Assembly: GCA_031552765.1 (NCBI GenBank)
Contig: JAVBME010000007.1
Span: forward strand, 1 to 64,000
DNA: 64,000 nucleotides
Direction: 5' to 3'
Source of the DNA: JAVBME01 sp031552765
GTDB taxonomy: Bacteria > Bacillota > Negativicutes > Acidaminococcales > JAISLQ01
Below the pieces are notes generated by a model that saw only the letters and a list, made by a program, of their open reading frames with translations, was not told where the DNA came from and made no database searches. How positions within the stretch are numbered: the first letter of the stretch is position 1; every line of letters begins with the position of its first letter. The translations under genes were made by a program, and so were the position numbers. Shown in pieces: positions 27,349 through 35,383 of this stretch.

Positions 27349-28320
27349 TCAACATATAGCCAGCTGTTTTTGATATTCCCGGCAAATAAGCGCAAAATCA
27401 CTGCCGGTGGCCGCAGTGTTAAAACGCCGGCGAAACTGTGCCGAATGCGGCAGCCCTTTTGTATAAGCAGCCGCATGATGGCGCATTTCTTTAACGGCGA
27501 TGTTTTCTCCTTTGTATTCCGCCAGCATGGCAAAATGCCTGAGCAGCATGGCAAATCTCTCAGCATATGTTGGCTGCGCCGGCGCCTCTTTACCTTGAAG
27601 CGCGGCCATTATACCGGCAAACAGCCATGGGTTTCCTTCTGCCGCCCGTCCTACCATGACGGCGGCGCAACCGGTAGTTTTTATCATAGAGAGGGCGTCC
27701 TCGCCGCAATGTATGTCGCCATTGCCGATGACCGGGATGCTTACAGACGCCACTACTTTTTCGATCACGCGCCAATCCGCTTTCCCTGTATAAAACTGGC
27801 TACGCGTCCTGGCATGTACAGCAACCGCCGAGGCCCCGCCGCATTCGGCGGCGCGCGCCGCCTCTGCCGCGTTTATGCTGGTTTCATCCCAGCCGGAACG
27901 TATTTTTACCGTTACCGGTATTTTTACACTTTTTACAGCCTGCGCCACTATTTTTTCAATCAAGGCCGGCTGCTTCAATAAAGCAGATCCTTCGCCGTTA
28001 TTTACTACTTTAGGCACCGGGCAGCCCATGTTGATATCTATCATATCCGGCCCGAATGTTTCCACTATAGCCGCCGCCTGTCCCATTTCATCCGGGTCGG
28101 CGCCAAACAGCTGCACGGCGAAAGGGCGTTCCTGACGCTCAAAATGCAATAGTTCCTTTGTTTTTTGGTTATTATATAAAAGGCCTTTGCAACTGACCAT
28201 CTCTGATACCAGCAGCCCACAGCCCTGCTCTTTCACCAGCAGTCGAAAAGGCTGGTCGGTAACGCCGGCCATCGGCGCAAGCAGCAGCGGCGGGTCGACC
28301 GTAACATTTCCTATCTTCAC
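27349..28320 (-). CDS. dusB: tRNA-dihydrouridine synthase (DusB-like)
   Basis: FMN-dependent reductase of 323 residues that forms dihydrouridine in tRNA. LLLAPMAGVTDQPFR starts the TIM barrel, DINMGCPVPKVV has the catalytic Cys, HARTRSQFYTGKADW contains the conserved His and substrate loop, and VMVGRAAEGNPW ends the FMN-phosphate site. Start is GTG with GGAGG 5 bases upstream. It follows coaX after a short terminator-like hairpin. The assignment to the DusB subgroup is by overall pattern. Confidence 0.93.
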   Translation of the reverse strand: MKIGNVTVDPPLLLAPMAGVTDQPFRLLVKEQGCGLLVSEMVSCKGLLYNNQKTKELLHFERQERPFAVQLFGADPDEMGQAAAIVETFGPDMIDINMGCPVPKVVNNGEGSALLKQPALIEKIVAQAVKSVKIPVTVKIRSGWDETSINAAEAARAAECGGASAVAVHARTRSQFYTGKADWRVIEKVVASVSIPVIGNGDIHCGEDALSMIKTTGCAAVMVGRAAEGNPWLFAGIMAALQGKEAPAQPTYAERFAMLLRHFAMLAEYKGENIAVKEMRHHAAAYTKGLPHSAQFRRRFNTAATGSDFALICREYQKQLAIC

Positions 28321-28339
28321 TTGAGCCTCCGTTATATTA

Positions 28340-28361
28340 AATAAAAGCCGGCAAGCCGGCC
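28340..28361 (-). terminator. Terminator-like hairpin between coaX and dus
   Basis: GCCGGC-TT-GCCGGC on the minus strand followed by TTTTATTTAATAT. The two-base loop is tight (a four-base loop forms with one pair less), so termination may be partial. Confidence 0.6.
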
Positions 28362-28375
28362 ATTATTTTCTCGTT

Positions 28376-29152
28376 TTATTGCTGCATGTTGCGGCTGTGG
28401 ATGATCCGGAGGCCGTCGAGGGTGAGAAAAGGCTCCACGCAATCGATGGCATTGGTTTCCGAGGCCAAGAGGGCCGCCATGCCGCCTGTCGCTATAACAT
28501 ACGCTTTGCCGCCCATCTCTTCTTTCATCCGTTCAACGATGCCGTCGATAAGGCCTACGTAACCGTATATGATACCGGACTGCATGCTTTTGACCGTATT
28601 GCGGCAAATGACGGTGCGCGGCTTTTTCAGTTCGATACGCGGCAGTTTGGCCGCGCGCTGGAACAGGGCTTCCGTCGATATCCCGATACCGGGGGCGATC
28701 GCGCCGCCCAGATAGTCGCCGCTCTCAGTCACTACGCAAAAGGTCATGGCCGTGCCAAGGTCTATTATGATAAGCGGCGCTTTGCTTTTATATTTTTCAA
28801 AAGCGGCCACAGCGTTTACTATCCTGTCGGCGCCGACTTCACGGGGGTTTTCATATTTTATGAATATACCTGTTTTTACGCCTGGCCCCACCAGCAGCGG
28901 AGTCTTGCCGAAATAGCGTTTGCACATGCGGGCCAGCGGCACGCTCAAAGGCGGCACGACGCTTGAGATAGCGACATCGGTCACGTCTTTCATAGACAGG
29001 TTGCTGTATGAAAACATATTGCCGATAAGTATGCCGTATTCATCGGCCGTCCTGTTGCGGTCGCTCGAAAGACGCCAATGTACCAGGAGTTCCTCGCCGC
29101 GATATACGCCGGCAACTATATTCGTATTGCCGACATCAAGCACTAATAACAT
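28376..29152 (-). CDS. coaX: Type III pantothenate kinase
   Basis: First step of coenzyme A synthesis: phosphorylation of pantothenate. 258 residues with the ASKHA fold marks MLLVLDVGNTNIVAGVY (1-17), the GADR loop (EVGADRIVNAVAA) and IDLGTAMTF. Type III kinases are insensitive to CoA feedback. It starts 21 bases after birA and is co-transcribed with it, as in many Firmicutes. Confidence 0.96.
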   Translation of the reverse strand: MLLVLDVGNTNIVAGVYRGEELLVHWRLSSDRNRTADEYGILIGNMFSYSNLSMKDVTDVAISSVVPPLSVPLARMCKRYFGKTPLLVGPGVKTGIFIKYENPREVGADRIVNAVAAFEKYKSKAPLIIIDLGTAMTFCVVTESGDYLGGAIAPGIGISTEALFQRAAKLPRIELKKPRTVICRNTVKSMQSGIIYGYVGLIDGIVERMKEEMGGKAYVIATGGMAALLASETNAIDCVEPFLTLDGLRIIHSRNMQQ

Positions 29153-29173
29153 AATAAAACCACCTTAAAAGTA

Positions 29174-30166
29174 TTATACGTAGCTATCGCCGTTTGCTGC
29201 ACGGATAGAAACGTCGCCCGCCAATACAGTTTCCCGGGCGCCGTTTGCGCGCTCGACGACCAGCGCGCCGCTGGCATCTATGTCTAGCGCCCGCCCTGTA
29301 AAAGTTTCATCAGGCGCTATCACCCGCACCTCTTTCCCGAGTGTGGCGGAAAAACCGCGCCACTTATCGAGAAGGCCGGCAAAACCGTTTTTCAGGGCAT
29401 CGTCATACAGCTCTTCAACTTTTTTCAGCATGGTAGCCAACAACACTACCCTGTCTATTTTTTTTCCGGTAAAGTCCGCTAAGGAAGCGGCTTTGTCTTT
29501 GATGTCCTCGGGAAAGCAGTCTTTTTTTATGTTGACATTGATGCCGGTACCGACCACAAGGTAATTGATAGCCTGCATTTCAGCATTCATCTCGGTAAGT
29601 ATGCCGACAAGCTTTTTACCCTGGCAAAGTATATCGTTCGGCCATTTTATAGCCACTTTTATCCCCGGGTATTTCAGAAAGGTTTCCGTCAGGGCCACAG
29701 CCATAAGCAGGGTAAATTTCGGCGCTTCGTGCGGCATGAGCGGCGGCCTGAGCACCATAGAACACCATATGCCGGCGGCAAACGGCGAAAACCAGCCGCG
29801 CGCTATGCGCCCGCGCCCGGTCACCTGCTCTTCGCTCAACACCACCGTACCGTGCGGACAGCCGTCAAGCGCCGCCCGTTTCGCCAGATCGTTGGTCGAA
29901 GACAGGCTTTTCTCATATATGATATGGCGGCCCAGCCATTTTGTCTCCAGGCGGGCGCTTATTTCGCCCGGCAGCAGCAAGTCTGGCGCGCCGCGTAAAA
30001 TGTAGCCTTTCTTATATACAGACTCTATATCATACCCATCCTGGCGCAGCGCCTGTATATGTTTCCAGATAGCCGTACGCGAAACAGAAAAACGCTGTGA
30101 TATATCTTCGCCGGAAATGGGTTCGCCCTGGCTGGCCCGCAACAGGTCTATGATTTCGTCCCGCAT
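29174..30166 (-). CDS. birA: Biotin-protein ligase and biotin-operon repressor BirA
   Basis: Bifunctional BirA of 330 residues. The first 65 residues form a winged helix (ISGEDISQRFSVSRTAIWKHIQ), so the protein can repress transcription. The ligase core has STNDLAK, the adenylate loop GRGRIARGW and KWPNDI, and a C-terminal SH3-like domain follows (ATLGKEVRV...). An ATG at 30166 with GAGGTGGAG upstream is used; the frame extends to 30208 without support. A consensus promoter precedes it. Its likely operator is in front of bioY at 11586. Confidence 0.95.
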   Translation of the reverse strand: MRDEIIDLLRASQGEPISGEDISQRFSVSRTAIWKHIQALRQDGYDIESVYKKGYILRGAPDLLLPGEISARLETKWLGRHIIYEKSLSSTNDLAKRAALDGCPHGTVVLSEEQVTGRGRIARGWFSPFAAGIWCSMVLRPPLMPHEAPKFTLLMAVALTETFLKYPGIKVAIKWPNDILCQGKKLVGILTEMNAEMQAINYLVVGTGINVNIKKDCFPEDIKDKAASLADFTGKKIDRVVLLATMLKKVEELYDDALKNGFAGLLDKWRGFSATLGKEVRVIAPDETFTGRALDIDASGALVVERANGARETVLAGDVSIRAANGDSYV

Positions 30167-30198
30167 GCTCCACCTCGCTAAAAATTCGGGTCTTTTTA

Positions 30199-30227
30199 AG
30201 ATTAACAACAGCTTAAGGCATTGTCAA
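30199..30227 (-). promoter_or_regulatory. Promoter of birA-coaX
   Basis: TTGACA (30222-30227) and TAATCT (30199-30204) on the minus strand, spacer 17, about 33 bases upstream of the birA ATG. Confidence 0.75.
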
Positions 30228-30240
30228 CAGCTTATTATAA

Positions 30241-30269
30241 AAATCCCCCTGTTTAACACAGGGGGATTT
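30241..30269. terminator. Terminator of ftsH
   Basis: AAATCCCCCTGT pairs with ACAGGGGGATTT (5-base loop); T-runs follow on both strands. It ends the minus-strand ftsH transcript. Confidence 0.88.
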
Positions 30270-30274
30270 TCTTT

Positions 30275-32191
30275 TTAATATACTGCCGGCGGGTTGCCGG
30301 TATCGAGTATCGGCATGTCCGGCCGCTTGGCCTCTTTGCCGGCCGGTTCCTGCTGCTGGAGAATGCTGCTGTCATTTATTGTTTCATCTACTTTGTCAGG
30401 CAGTTTTCCATGTTCCATCAGGTAGGAAATATCGCTGGCTTCCAAAGTTTCGCGTTCCATAAGCGTCTGCGCCAGCAAATGCAGTTTATCGATGTTGCTG
30501 CGCAACAGCGTCTCCGCTTCGGCGTACGCTTCTTCTATGAACAAGCGCACCTCATTGTCTATGGCAAAAGCCACTTCTTCACTGTAATCTTTGTCGCGCC
30601 CAATATCCCGTCCCAGAAATACCTGGTCTTGACGGCGGCCAAAAGTGATCGGCCCGAGTTTTTCACTCATGCCATATTCACAAATCATCCTGCGCGCAAG
30701 GCCGGTGGCCCTCTCGAGGTCATTTTGCGCGCCGGTGGATATTTCGTCAAGCACTACCGCTTCGGCAACTCGGCCGCCCAAAAGGGTCTTGAGCTTGTCG
30801 AGCAGTTCGGAGCGCGTAGCATAGTTGCGGTCTTCTTTAGGTCTGTACAGTGTATACCCGCCGGCGCCGCCGCGCGGTATGATAGATACTTTATGGACAG
30901 GGTCGCTGTTTTTGACATTGAGGCCGACAAGCGCATGCCCGGCTTCATGATAGGCGACCAGTTTCTTTTCTTTTTCGCTGATGACGCGGCTCTTGCGTTC
31001 AGGGCCGGCGAGAACGCGTTCGATGGATTCTTCCAGTTCCGGCATACCGATACGTTTTTTATTGCGCCGTGCCGACAAGAGCGCCGCCTCATTGACGAGA
31101 TTGCTCAAATCCGCCCCGGTAAAGCCGGGCGTTCCTCTGGCCAAAGAATCCAGGTCGGCGTCTTTATCCAAGGGTTTTCCCTTAACATGTACCTTGAGTA
31201 TTTCACTGCGCCCTTTGACGTCAGGCTTGTCGACCACTATCTGGCGGTCGAAACGGCCTGGCCGCAGTAACGCCGGGTCAAGTATGTCCGGGCGGTTGGT
31301 AGCGGCGACAATGATAATGCCTTCATTTACGCCAAATCCATCCATTTCGACCAAAAGTTGGTTGAGCGTCTGCTCGCGTTCGTCATGCCCGCCGCCCAGG
31401 CCTGCGCCTCTTTGCCGGCCGACAGCGTCTATTTCATCTATGAACACAATACAGGGAGCGTTCTTTTTGGCCTGTTCAAACAGATCGCGCACGCGGGAAG
31501 CGCCCACGCCGACAAACATTTCCACAAAGTCAGAGCCGCTGATGCTGAAAAACGGTACGCCCGCCTCACCGGCCACTGCTTTGGCCAACAAGGTTTTTCC
31601 TGTGCCGGGAGGCCCGAACAAAAGGACTCCTTTTGGTATGCGGGCGCCCAGTTCATTGAACTTTTTCGGCTGTTTCAAAAACTCTACTACTTCTTCCAGT
31701 TCCTGCTTGGATTCATCCGCGCCGGCTACATCGGCAAACGTAGTTTTCACCCGCTCGTCGCCGTACATCTTGGCGCGCGACTTGCCAAAAGACATTACGC
31801 GGTTGCCACCGCCCTGCGTCTGCTGCATGATAAAAAACCATACGCCAATAAGGAGCAGCATAGGCAAAACAGAAGAGAAAATAGTCGTCCACCAGGGCGG
31901 TTGCTCCGGCAGTTTAGCGTTTATTTCAACTTTGCGCTCCCCGAGGATCTCAATGAGTTTGGGATCATTGGGCGCAATAGTAGTAAATTCAACACCTGAC
32001 TTTAGCTTTCCTTTTATAGTTTTATCGGTGATAGTTACCTGCGTAACTTCTCCCGCTTCTACTTGCGCAAGAAATTTCGTGTACGACATTTCCTGACTGA
32101 CGGTAGTGTGAGAAGTATAATATTCTATAATAGAAATAGCTATTATGATGATAAGCAAGTAAAAGCTGACATTACGAAAAAATTTATTCAA
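30275..32191 (-). CDS. ftsH: ATP-dependent zinc metalloprotease FtsH
   Basis: Membrane-bound AAA+ protease of 638 residues that degrades membrane and regulatory proteins. Two transmembrane segments (about 7-25 and 107-126) flank a small periplasmic domain. Then come Walker A GPPGTGKT, FIDEIDAVG, the SRH region and the zinc site HEAGHALVG. The C-terminal tail is long and Pro/Gln-rich. I choose the TTG at 32191 (protein begins NKFFRNVSF after the start) because GGGGGG is 10 bases upstream; the frame extends further to 32257 without support. A promoter lies at 32244-32272. Confidence 0.96.
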   Translation of the reverse strand: MNKFFRNVSFYLLIIIIAISIIEYYTSHTTVSQEMSYTKFLAQVEAGEVTQVTITDKTIKGKLKSGVEFTTIAPNDPKLIEILGERKVEINAKLPEQPPWWTTIFSSVLPMLLLIGVWFFIMQQTQGGGNRVMSFGKSRAKMYGDERVKTTFADVAGADESKQELEEVVEFLKQPKKFNELGARIPKGVLLFGPPGTGKTLLAKAVAGEAGVPFFSISGSDFVEMFVGVGASRVRDLFEQAKKNAPCIVFIDEIDAVGRQRGAGLGGGHDEREQTLNQLLVEMDGFGVNEGIIIVAATNRPDILDPALLRPGRFDRQIVVDKPDVKGRSEILKVHVKGKPLDKDADLDSLARGTPGFTGADLSNLVNEAALLSARRNKKRIGMPELEESIERVLAGPERKSRVISEKEKKLVAYHEAGHALVGLNVKNSDPVHKVSIIPRGGAGGYTLYRPKEDRNYATRSELLDKLKTLLGGRVAEAVVLDEISTGAQNDLERATGLARRMICEYGMSEKLGPITFGRRQDQVFLGRDIGRDKDYSEEVAFAIDNEVRLFIEEAYAEAETLLRSNIDKLHLLAQTLMERETLEASDISYLMEHGKLPDKVDETINDSSILQQQEPAGKEAKRPDMPILDTGNPPAVY

Positions 32192-32243
32192 AAGGTCTAT
32201 GCCCCCCTTTCTTACAATATAAATAAAATACCTATACCCTAAT

Positions 32244-32272
32244 ATGATACAACACACTTTCCTTTAGGGCAA
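32244..32272 (-). promoter_or_regulatory. Promoter of ftsH
   Basis: TTGCCC (32267-32272) and TATCAT (32244-32249) on the minus strand, 17-base spacer, between hpt and ftsH. Confidence 0.6.
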
Positions 32273-32293
32273 GCAATATTTGTACTTGTACGC

Positions 32294-32836
32294 TCACGGC
32301 GCGTAAACGGCTTTTTTCAGCACGCCGATAAAAGGAAGGTTACGGTATTTTTGCGCATAATCAAGGCCGTAGCCGACAATAAATTCATCCGGCACGGTAA
32401 AGCCACAGTAATCTATTTTTATTTCCTGCTTGCGGCAGGGAGCTTTATCCAACAGCGCGCACACCTTCAAACTGGCCGGGTTATGCCGCGCCAGTTTGTC
32501 GAGGATTTTGGAAAGGGTAAGACCGGTATCCACGATGTCTTCTACTACCAGCACATGCCGGCCGGCGATGTCGTTTTGTATATCTTTTAAAATACGTATA
32601 TTACCGCTGCTGGTCGACGATTGACCGTAGGAAGAAACCGACATGAATTCATAATACACCGGCAAATCCACCGCTCTTGCCAGGTCGGCCATAAACGGAG
32701 CGGCGCCGGTCAAAAGTCCGATCATTACCAGCTCTTCACCATGGTAGTCATTGCTTATCTCTCGTCCAAGTTCCTGTACGCGTTTTTCCAGTTGTTCCTT
32801 AGTAACGATTATTTTTTCTATATCATTTTCAAACAT
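32294..32836 (-). CDS. hpt: Hypoxanthine phosphoribosyltransferase
   Basis: Purine salvage enzyme of 180 residues making IMP/GMP from hypoxanthine/guanine and PRPP. The PRPP loop is VLVVEDIVDTGLTL, the flexible loop carries SVSSYGQSS, and DEFIVGYGLDYAQKYRNL closes the purine site. The ATG at 32836 overlaps the tilS stop by eight bases; AAGGAG is 7 bases upstream. The tilS-hpt-ftsH order is a well-known Firmicute cluster. Confidence 0.96.
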   Translation of the reverse strand: MFENDIEKIIVTKEQLEKRVQELGREISNDYHGEELVMIGLLTGAAPFMADLARAVDLPVYYEFMSVSSYGQSSTSSGNIRILKDIQNDIAGRHVLVVEDIVDTGLTLSKILDKLARHNPASLKVCALLDKAPCRKQEIKIDYCGFTVPDEFIVGYGLDYAQKYRNLPFIGVLKKAVYAP

Positions 32837-34241
32837 ATACATACTCCTTGTTGATAAGTTCAAGATACAGCCAGCTGTCGCCTGCCGGCACGTTCCTGTG
32901 GGCGCACCTGAGGCCGGCTACCCACAAAACGCCTTCCTGATCGCAGACCAGAGGAATGCCGTCGCGTTCTTCCTGCGGTACTTTGCTGTCAATAAAAAAT
33001 TCTTTTAGTTTCTGCCTTGCGCCCCCCATGCCTGACGGCTGGAACAAATCGCCCGGCTGGCGGCTTCTTACGATAAGTTCGCTGCCGGCGACAGAAGCCG
33101 GAAAGGCTGCCCGGGTGATTCCATTGGTTCTGGGGCGGGCGCCGCGGAAAAGTGAGGCGCGCAAGATGCGTCCGTCCGGCAGGACCACCCGGCCCGGGAT
33201 AGGGAGCGGCTGCTCTTTGATCGGCGCTGTCCTGCCGTCTTCAATAGTTTTTGTAGAAAAAATCAGCTCGTCGTAAGTCTTTTTTACTTTCAGACCGCCC
33301 GGCATATCGAGGATAGCCCCGGTACGTCCGGACAGTAAAAGTTCACGCACTTTGGCGATATGCTTGCTTGCTATATAACCGGCGTCGCCCAGTACATGGT
33401 TTATCGCCAGGGCGATTATGCGGCTGGACATAGCTTTGTGTTCGGCCGTCAAAGCATCGAGCGGCAAAGATACGGCGTCTTTATCTTCCAGCATCAAGGC
33501 GGCAAACTTTCCCCCGGCCGCCGTACGCAAGAAATCCGCGTCACTTTCTAAAATGGCGCTGGTCCGGCCCAATACATCAACTATAGCTGGGTTGAACTCT
33601 TCCATATGCGGCAATAATTCCAACCGCACCCGGTTTCTCAGGTAATTTTTATTTTTATTGCTGCTGTCTTTGCGAAATGCTATCTTATGCTGCTGGCAAA
33701 AAAATTCTATATCCTGGCGGTCGGCCGCCAGGAACGGCCTTATTATATCGCCTTGCCTTGGCTGCATGCCGGTAAGTCCTTCTATGCCGCTCCCGCGCAG
33801 GAGATTGAGCAAAAATGTCTCCGCATTATCCTGGTGGTTGTGCGCCACAGCGATACAGTCATACCCTTCGCGGGCGGCGACCTTTCTAAGCGCATCATAG
33901 CGGAGTATACGGGCCGCTTCCTCGGGCGAATACCCGCCTTCGGCAATCAATTTTGGCACGTCCACATCTTCGAGAAAACACTTTATACCGCGCATCCGAC
34001 AGAAATTGCCTACCCACAGCGCGTCTTCATCGGCCTCTTTGCCCCGCATGTGGTGGTTGACATGGCATGCCCCCACCTGCCAGCCGCCCATTACGGAAAG
34101 CGTACGCAAAATCTCCGTCAGGGCGATAGAGTCCGCCCCGCCGCTCAAAGCCAATAGTACCCTGTCGCCGCTTTTTAACAAACTATGGTCGTCAATGCAC
34201 TTTTTCACCTTATTGATCAATGATTCAGCCGTTTTTTCCAT
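32829..34241 (-). CDS. tilS: tRNA(Ile)-lysidine synthase
   Basis: Modifies C34 of tRNA-Ile(CAU) to lysidine so that it reads AUA; essential. 470 residues with the PP-loop SGGADS (33-38), the HVNHHMRG and AHNHQDNAETFLLNLLRGSG motifs of the N-type ATPase core, and the C-terminal domain including VRSRQPGDLFQPSGMGG. The GGAGG SD is 6 bases before the ATG. Co-transcribed with hpt by overlap. Confidence 0.95.
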   Translation of the reverse strand: MEKTAESLINKVKKCIDDHSLLKSGDRVLLALSGGADSIALTEILRTLSVMGGWQVGACHVNHHMRGKEADEDALWVGNFCRMRGIKCFLEDVDVPKLIAEGGYSPEEAARILRYDALRKVAAREGYDCIAVAHNHQDNAETFLLNLLRGSGIEGLTGMQPRQGDIIRPFLAADRQDIEFFCQQHKIAFRKDSSNKNKNYLRNRVRLELLPHMEEFNPAIVDVLGRTSAILESDADFLRTAAGGKFAALMLEDKDAVSLPLDALTAEHKAMSSRIIALAINHVLGDAGYIASKHIAKVRELLLSGRTGAILDMPGGLKVKKTYDELIFSTKTIEDGRTAPIKEQPLPIPGRVVLPDGRILRASLFRGARPRTNGITRAAFPASVAGSELIVRSRQPGDLFQPSGMGGARQKLKEFFIDSKVPQEERDGIPLVCDQEGVLWVAGLRCAHRNVPAGDSWLYLELINKEYVYV

Positions 34242-34265
34242 ATCCGGCCTCCGTTATATTTTGAA

Positions 34266-34297
34266 AATAAAAAAGAGCAGTTCCGGCGAAATGCTCT
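34266..34297 (-). terminator. Terminator of the S1-domain gene
   Basis: On the minus strand AGAGCA...TGCTCT with an inner TTC-GCCG-GAA stem, followed by TTTTTTATTTT. Confidence 0.85.
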
Positions 34298-34377
34298 CTA
34301 ATTTTTCTCAATCATGCCCTGTTTTGTATCAATCCAGTCATATTTGATTAGTCAAACAAAAGTGCGCCGGTTTTGCT

Positions 34378-34818
34378 TTAACCACGGCGGCTGGCTCCCC
34401 GACCACCGCGTTTGGATTCAGTATTTTTCTTTAAATCTGTCAGCCGGTCGTCGCTGTCTTTAAGAAAACGGTTCATTTTATCTTCAAAAGAAACTGGCAA
34501 AGGAGCGCTTTTTGCTTGATGATAACGCCCTTCCGGCGGAGACGAAGGCCTCGGCGGACGCGGCATTTGCGGCCGGGGCGCGGGCGGGTTGGCCTGTTTT
34601 ATCGATAGGCCGATTTTCCCCCGTTCATCGATAGTCAAAACTTTTACTTTTACTTTGTCACGTTCCTTTAAAAATTCACGAACATCACGAACGTATACGT
34701 CAGATACTTCGGAAATATGAATAAGACCTACCTTGTTTTCCGGCAACTCAACAAACGCGCCAAAATTAGTTATGCCAGTTACAATACCTTCAACCACGGC
34801 GCCTACTTCTATCGACAT
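34378..34818 (-). CDS. S1 RNA-binding domain protein (YabR-like)
   Basis: 146 residues: an S1 OB-fold domain in the first 75 (GAVVEGIVTGITNFGAFVEL, VGLIHISEVSD, KVKVLTIDERGKIGLSIKQ), then a proline-rich linker and a basic Arg/Gly tail (SKRGGRGASRRG). Proteins of this size next to divIC are known from Bacillus (YabR) and act as general RNA-binding or ribosome-associated proteins. The SD AGGAGGG is unusually far (about 13 bases) from the ATG. Confidence 0.85.
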   Translation of the reverse strand: MSIEVGAVVEGIVTGITNFGAFVELPENKVGLIHISEVSDVYVRDVREFLKERDKVKVKVLTIDERGKIGLSIKQANPPAPRPQMPRPPRPSSPPEGRYHQAKSAPLPVSFEDKMNRFLKDSDDRLTDLKKNTESKRGGRGASRRG

Positions 34819-34916
34819 AAGAAAAAAGGTTCCCTCCTAGTACATTTTACCCGCTACAGCTTATACAATGATTATACCCTTGGAAATTCCTAAGTGTCAA
34901 CAATATTCAAGTTGTT

Positions 34917-35195
34917 TTACCTTTCTTTTACCAGTACGGGTACTTCTCCTTTTTTCACCATGTTGTAATCTTCCCGGGCTATTTTTTCGATATAGGCCGG
35001 ATTACTGGCATTTTCACGCTCTTTTTGCAGTTGCAGTTGCTTTTCCTTCAAGTCGGCTATCCGCGTTTTGCTGGCATCTATTTCTTTATTTATTTCATAT
35101 ATCTTAAGTTCCTGGCGCGTTATCTGCACGGCAAAAAACACCAGCAATACAATAAGCAGAAACCGGAAAACATTTATTTTTTTTTGTTTAGCCAT
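34917..35195 (-). CDS. divIC: Septum formation initiator, DivIC/FtsB family
   Basis: Bitopic cell-division protein of 92 residues: short cytoplasmic basic start (MAKQKKINVFR), one transmembrane segment (about 10-28), then a coiled coil (ELKIYEINKEIDASKTRIADLKE region) and the family motif PAYIEKIAREDYNMVKKGE. It links FtsL and DivIB/FtsQ in the divisome. It lies 98 bases before the S1-domain gene, the same order as in Bacillus. Confidence 0.9.
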   Translation of the reverse strand: MAKQKKINVFRFLLIVLLVFFAVQITRQELKIYEINKEIDASKTRIADLKEKQLQLQKERENASNPAYIEKIAREDYNMVKKGEVPVLVKER

Positions 35196-35243
35196 AGCAA
35201 ACCGCCGCCATTTTTTATTATAGTAACCATATTTATCAAATAA

Positions 35244-35272
35244 AGTATAACATCATAAAAGAATTAAGTAAA
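35244..35272 (-). promoter_or_regulatory. Promoter of divIC
   Basis: TTTACT (35267-35272) and TATACT (35244-35249) on the minus strand, 17-base spacer, with a TGn extension before the -10. Confidence 0.65.
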
Positions 35273-35334
35273 ACCTGCGCAAAAGATTTTTTGCAGATAA
35301 TTTCCCGTTAAGTAATAACGGCGCACAGTGAAAT

Positions 35335-35364
35335 TTGTACAAACACCCGCTTTTGAGCTATTAT
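35335..35364 (+). promoter_or_regulatory. Promoter of phoR
   Basis: TTGTAC (35335-35340) and TATTAT (35359-35364) with an 18-base spacer, 19 bases before the phoR ATG. No PHO box is evident here. Confidence 0.55.
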
Positions 35365-35383
35365 TAATAACAGGAGGCGCTAT